Of a stretch of DNA of 64,000 nt, positions 61,424 to 64,000 are shown piece by piece. The stretch covers positions 52,678 through 116,677 of the forward strand of contig NZ_CDBN01000092.1 in assembly GCF_000820085.1 (NCBI RefSeq). The letters are read 5' to 3'. This stretch comes from Aeromonas sanarellii. Its GTDB lineage: Bacteria > Pseudomonadota > Gammaproteobacteria > Enterobacterales > Aeromonadaceae. Under the pieces are notes generated by a model, which saw only the letters and a program-made list of their open reading frames with translations, had not been told where the DNA came from and ran no database searches. Within the stretch, counting starts at the first letter, position 1. Every line of letters starts with the position of its first letter. The translations under genes were made by a program, and so were the position numbers.

Positions 61424-61821
61424 GACGGCAATCCAAACGCCAGCGCGATGAAGTGCAGATCGACATGACCCCCATGCTGGATATCGTCTTCATCATGTTG
61501 ATCTTCTTTATTGTCACCACCTCCTTCGTGCGCGAAGCCGGGCTCGAGGTGCACAGGCCCCAGGCCAGTCAGGCCAAGGCGCAGAAGTCCTCCAGCATCA
61601 TGCTGGCGATCGGCGCCCAGGGGCAGATCTTCCTCGACCGCAAGCAGATCGACGTGGAGCGGGTGCAGGCCAGCGTCGCCCGCCTGCTGGCGGAACAGCC
61701 CGAGGCAAGTCTGGTGATCCAGGCCGACGAGCGGGTGCCCCACGGCAAGGTGGTACGGGTGATGGATGAAGCCAAGGCGGCAGGCATCGTCAACATCGCC
61801 GTGGCGGTGGCCCCGAAATGA
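61420..61821 (+). CDS. exbD2: ExbD2 energy-transducing protein
   Basis: A 133-residue protein with one N-terminal span carrying the essential Asp (IDMTPMLDIVFIMLIFFIVTTSFV) and a periplasmic domain. It overlaps tonB2 by 4 bp. Confidence 0.95.
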   Translation: MRRQSKRQRDEVQIDMTPMLDIVFIMLIFFIVTTSFVREAGLEVHRPQASQAKAQKSSSIMLAIGAQGQIFLDRKQIDVERVQASVARLLAEQPEASLVIQADERVPHGKVVRVMDEAKAAGIVNIAVAVAPK

Positions 61822-62480
61822 AATACAAGCTGATGAGCCTGGGACTGGGGATTGCCCTCAGTCTGGGGATCCTGCTGTTCATGGCCACCCTGGTGGAGCC
61901 GCCCAGAGGGGAGAAGGCGAGCGCCGAGCAGAAATCCATCGTCATCAACATGCAGAACGAGGTGACTGAGGTGCAGGTGCGCGAGCGCCCGGTACCCCAA
62001 GAGCCGGAACCCTTGCCGGAGCCGCCTGCCGCGCTGGCCTCGACGCCGCTGCCTATGCCTGCTGCGGCCCCGCTGCCCTCGGTGCAGCCGAGCCTGGATC
62101 TGGTCTCCAGCCTCAGCGCGGTGCAGGTCTATGCCCCTGGCGTTGCGACCACCCCTACCCCGGTTGCGAGCGGCAACTTCCATGGCCAGCAGCAGGGTGC
62201 CGGGATCGGCGCCGGCGACATCTTGATGCCGCTGCAACGGGCTGAGCCCGTCTATCCCTACCGGGCGCAGCAGGCTGGTATCGAAGGGTCGGTGACCTTG
62301 CGTTTCAACGTCGATGCCGACGGCCGGGTACAGGATGTGGAAGTGGTCGAGGCCAAGCCGAAGCGTCAGTTCGAGCGGGCGGCCATTCAGGCGATCAACA
62401 AGTGGCGCTACCAGCCGAGACCGGGCGCCACCGACAAGCTGGTGCAAGTCATCACGCTCAAATTCAAACTGGAGTCATAA
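61818..62480 (+). CDS. tonB2: TonB2 energy transducer
   Basis: A 220-residue protein: one N-terminal span (GLGIALSLGILLFMATLV), a short Pro/Glu-rich periplasmic linker (about 60-80), and a C-terminal TonB domain (YPYRAQQAGIEGSVTLRFNVDADGRV, AAIQAINKWRYQP) that contacts TonB boxes of receptors. The linker is shorter than in E. coli TonB, as in other TonB2 proteins. It could energise the FhuA-like receptor at 34-36 kb. Confidence 0.95.
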   Translation: MKYKLMSLGLGIALSLGILLFMATLVEPPRGEKASAEQKSIVINMQNEVTEVQVRERPVPQEPEPLPEPPAALASTPLPMPAAAPLPSVQPSLDLVSSLSAVQVYAPGVATTPTPVASGNFHGQQQGAGIGAGDILMPLQRAEPVYPYRAQQAGIEGSVTLRFNVDADGRVQDVEVVEAKPKRQFERAAIQAINKWRYQPRPGATDKLVQVITLKFKLES

Positions 62481-62482
62481 CT

Positions 62483-63661
62483 ATGTTGCGGATCTGGATC
62501 TGTGTGCTGGCCCTGGTCAGCCAAGCCTGTCTGGCGATGGAGGTGAGCCCTCATTTCTCCCGCCAGCTGGAGCCCGTGATGAAGCTCTATCAGTCCGGCC
62601 AGTGGCAACAGGCTCAGAGCAAGGCATCCGGCCTCAAGCCCAATTCCGAGGCCGAGCGTGCCTGGTTGGCCCAGTTGCAAGCTTCGCTGGCCGCCAACCT
62701 GCAGCAGACCGCGCAGGCCAGCCGCTACGTGGAGCAGGCGCTGGCTTATAAAGAGTGGCCCGAGCAACAACAGTTGCAACTGCTGCGGCTGCGCGGCGAC
62801 ATCCAGGCCCAGCAATCCAACTGGGCCGGCGCCATCGCCAGCTACAAGGCGGCTTTGGCCATCCAGGCTGACGATGCCTTGCGCCTGCGTCTGGCCGGCC
62901 TCTATTACCACAACAAGCAGTACGGTGAGGCTGCCAGTCAGAGTGAACAACTGTTGAAGAAGAGCTGGCAGAAGCAGGCCGCTATCATTCGTCTCTCCGC
63001 CCTTACCGCACTGCAGCGCTACGGTGTGGCGGCCGATCAGGCCGAAGTGCTGATCCGCTACGAGCCGAAAGAGAGCAAGTGGTGGCAGCAGGCTGTGTCG
63101 CTCAACCTCTCCGCCAAGCGCGGCGATCAGGCGCTGGCACTGCTGCAAACCGCCATCAACCGTCAACTGATGGACGATGCCGCTGCCCGCAACCAGCTGA
63201 TCCGTCTTTATGCCTGGCAGGGACTACCCTATCGCGGTGCCCGTCTGCTGGAGTCTGCCATGGCCAAGGGGCAGATGAAGCAGAACGCCGAGAACCGCCA
63301 ACTGCTGGCCCAATTGTGGGAAGGTGCTCGTGAGTGGCCGAAGGCCGTCGACAGCTGGCAACTGCTTGCCCGCGAGCATGCTCACCCCAAGGCGGCCATG
63401 CGCGCCGCCGAACTGTTGTTGCAACAAGGTAGAACGGATGCGGCCATGACCCAGCTCGCGGCCATCAAGTCGGTGAAAGGCGAGCAAGGCAATCGCGCCA
63501 AGGCGCTGCTGGTGCAGGCGCACCTCAATAAAGAGCAGTATGCCGAGGCGCTGGAGCTGGCCCGTGAACTGCAGCAGCAGGATAACTGGCAGCAGCGAGC
63601 GACCAGCTGGGTCAACTATATCCAGGCGCAAAGCGAAGAATTGAGCAAAAAAGCGGCTTGA
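62483..63661 (+). CDS. TPR-repeat protein of the TonB2 operon
   Basis: A 392-residue protein with a signal peptide (about 1-19, LVSQACLA|M) and many degenerate tetratricopeptide helices (for example QQLQLLRLRGDIQAQQSNWAGAIASYKAAL split over two helices). It equals the last gene of Vibrio TonB2 operons (VC1543 type). It is probably a periplasmic scaffold; the exact role is unknown. ATG 62483 follows GGAG, 2 bp after tonB2. Confidence 0.9.
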   Translation: MLRIWICVLALVSQACLAMEVSPHFSRQLEPVMKLYQSGQWQQAQSKASGLKPNSEAERAWLAQLQASLAANLQQTAQASRYVEQALAYKEWPEQQQLQLLRLRGDIQAQQSNWAGAIASYKAALAIQADDALRLRLAGLYYHNKQYGEAASQSEQLLKKSWQKQAAIIRLSALTALQRYGVAADQAEVLIRYEPKESKWWQQAVSLNLSAKRGDQALALLQTAINRQLMDDAAARNQLIRLYAWQGLPYRGARLLESAMAKGQMKQNAENRQLLAQLWEGAREWPKAVDSWQLLAREHAHPKAAMRAAELLLQQGRTDAAMTQLAAIKSVKGEQGNRAKALLVQAHLNKEQYAEALELARELQQQDNWQQRATSWVNYIQAQSEELSKKAA

Positions 63662-63705
63662 AAGCAGGCTGAAGCCCTTGTTTTAGAGGCTTCAGCCTGC
63701 TTTTT
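63661..63705 (+). terminator. Terminator of the TonB2 operon
   Basis: A 16-bp perfect stem (AAAGCAGGCTGAAGCC / GGCTTCAGCCTGCTTT) with an 11-base loop and a T run. Confidence 0.93.
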
Positions 63706-63736
63706 CAGCAAGCGAACGCATTTTTGCAAAAAGCCC

Positions 63737-63764
63737 TTGTCATCGCTGCGCGGCTCCCTATAAT
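63737..63764 (+). promoter_or_regulatory. rRNA operon promoter P1
   Basis: TTGTCA, 16 bases, TATAAT, followed by a GCGCCCC discriminator, the GC-rich type typical of stringently controlled rRNA promoters. Confidence 0.85.
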
Positions 63765-63852
63765 GCGCCCCTACCAGCACGGCGGACCACGCCAACCTGA
63801 TGAGCTCGCTTCCTCGTGAAGCCAGCGCCGAAAGAAAAGCGAAAACAACCGC

Positions 63853-63880
63853 TTGACTTTCGAAGTGGGGAGTGTAAGAT
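63853..63880 (+). promoter_or_regulatory. rRNA operon promoter P2
   Basis: TTGACT, 16 bases, TAAGAT, followed by GCGCCTCC, 116 bp after P1. Tandem spacing is as in E. coli rrn operons. Confidence 0.85.
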
Positions 63881-64000
63881 GCGCCTCCTCAACGCGATAA
63901 GCGTGACGCTCTTTAACAATTTGAATCAAGCAATCTGTGTGGGCACTCACAGCATCGAGCATCAAAAACAATTTTTGATATCAATGTCTGATGAAGTGAC
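63881..64000 (+). ncRNA. rRNA operon leader with boxA (16S gene lies beyond the window)
   Basis: The antitermination boxA GCTCTTTAACA is at 63908-63918, followed by AATCTGTGTGGGCAC, which is conserved in E. coli rrn leaders. The mature 16S rRNA does not start before the window end. Confidence 0.88.

Noticed and set aside
63771..63971. 66-residue minus-strand ORF in the rRNA leader
   Set aside because: Lies across rRNA promoters and boxA; no ribosome site.

Overview
The window is the replication-origin end of a gammaproteobacterial chromosome, very probably Aeromonas. The base composition is high-GC. The gene order dnaA, amino-acid ABC transporter, rpmH-rnpA-yidD-yidC-mnmE, mioC, oriC, mnmG-rsmG-parA-parB, atpIBEFHAGDC and glmU is the one seen in the Vibrio/Aeromonas group. 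The window also carries an AmpS/OXA-12-type class D beta-lactamase in a creBCD (blrAB) locus, which is typical of Aeromonas. No genome comparison could be run, so the species is not assigned.

Layout. 1-9.1 kb: the 3' part of gor, then kdpFABC-kdpDE (high-affinity K+ uptake and its two-component control). 9.1-16 kb: a Bcr/CflA-type MFS exporter divergent from an AraC regulator, a small secreted protein, avtA, two ibpAB-type heat-shock genes behind a sigma-32 promoter and ROSE-like RNA thermometers, a metallo-beta-lactamase-fold hydrolase and a GlxA/FtrA-type regulator. 16-22 kb: gyrB, recF, dnaN and dnaA on the minus strand. 22.4-28.7 kb: a polar amino-acid/cystine-type ABC importer, rpmH-rnpA-yidD-yidC and mnmE. 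28.8-36.3 kb: a minus-strand iron-hydroxamate cluster (FhuA-like receptor, YojI-like exporter, fhuC, fhuD, fhuB) lying between mnmE and mioC. 36.7-37.65 kb: mioC and oriC, with DnaA boxes and about 23 GATC sites in 509 bp. 37.65-50.5 kb: mnmG, rsmG, parAB, the F1Fo ATP synthase operon and glmU. 50.5-55 kb: creB-creC-bla-creD. 55.1-57.8 kb: a DeoR regulator and glmS. 57.8-58.6 kb: a LuxR-type receptor with no luxI in the window. 58.8-63.7 kb: a TonB2-type energy-transducing operon (DUF3450, TtpC, ExbB2, ExbD2, TonB2, TPR) behind a Fur-box-like site. 63.7-64 kb: tandem rRNA promoters and the boxA leader of an rRNA operon whose 16S gene begins beyond the window.

How the genes connect. ParA/ParB (40-42 kb) should act on the four parS sites found at 9.1, 11.5, 16.0 and 18.5 kb. 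DnaA should act on oriC, on a box before mioC and probably on its own promoter region. The Fhu importer and receptor need TonB energy, which the TonB2 operon could supply, and both units have Fur-like sites.

The most unusual feature is a series of diverged second copies of gene 3' ends lying immediately downstream of the intact genes (gor, kdpA, kdpE and dnaA). They look like scars of allele replacement. Other points of interest are the two ROSE-like elements, the pairing of a microcin-type exporter with a FhuA-like receptor, the cre-tags around the beta-lactamase, and a LuxR solo with all nine family-invariant residues.
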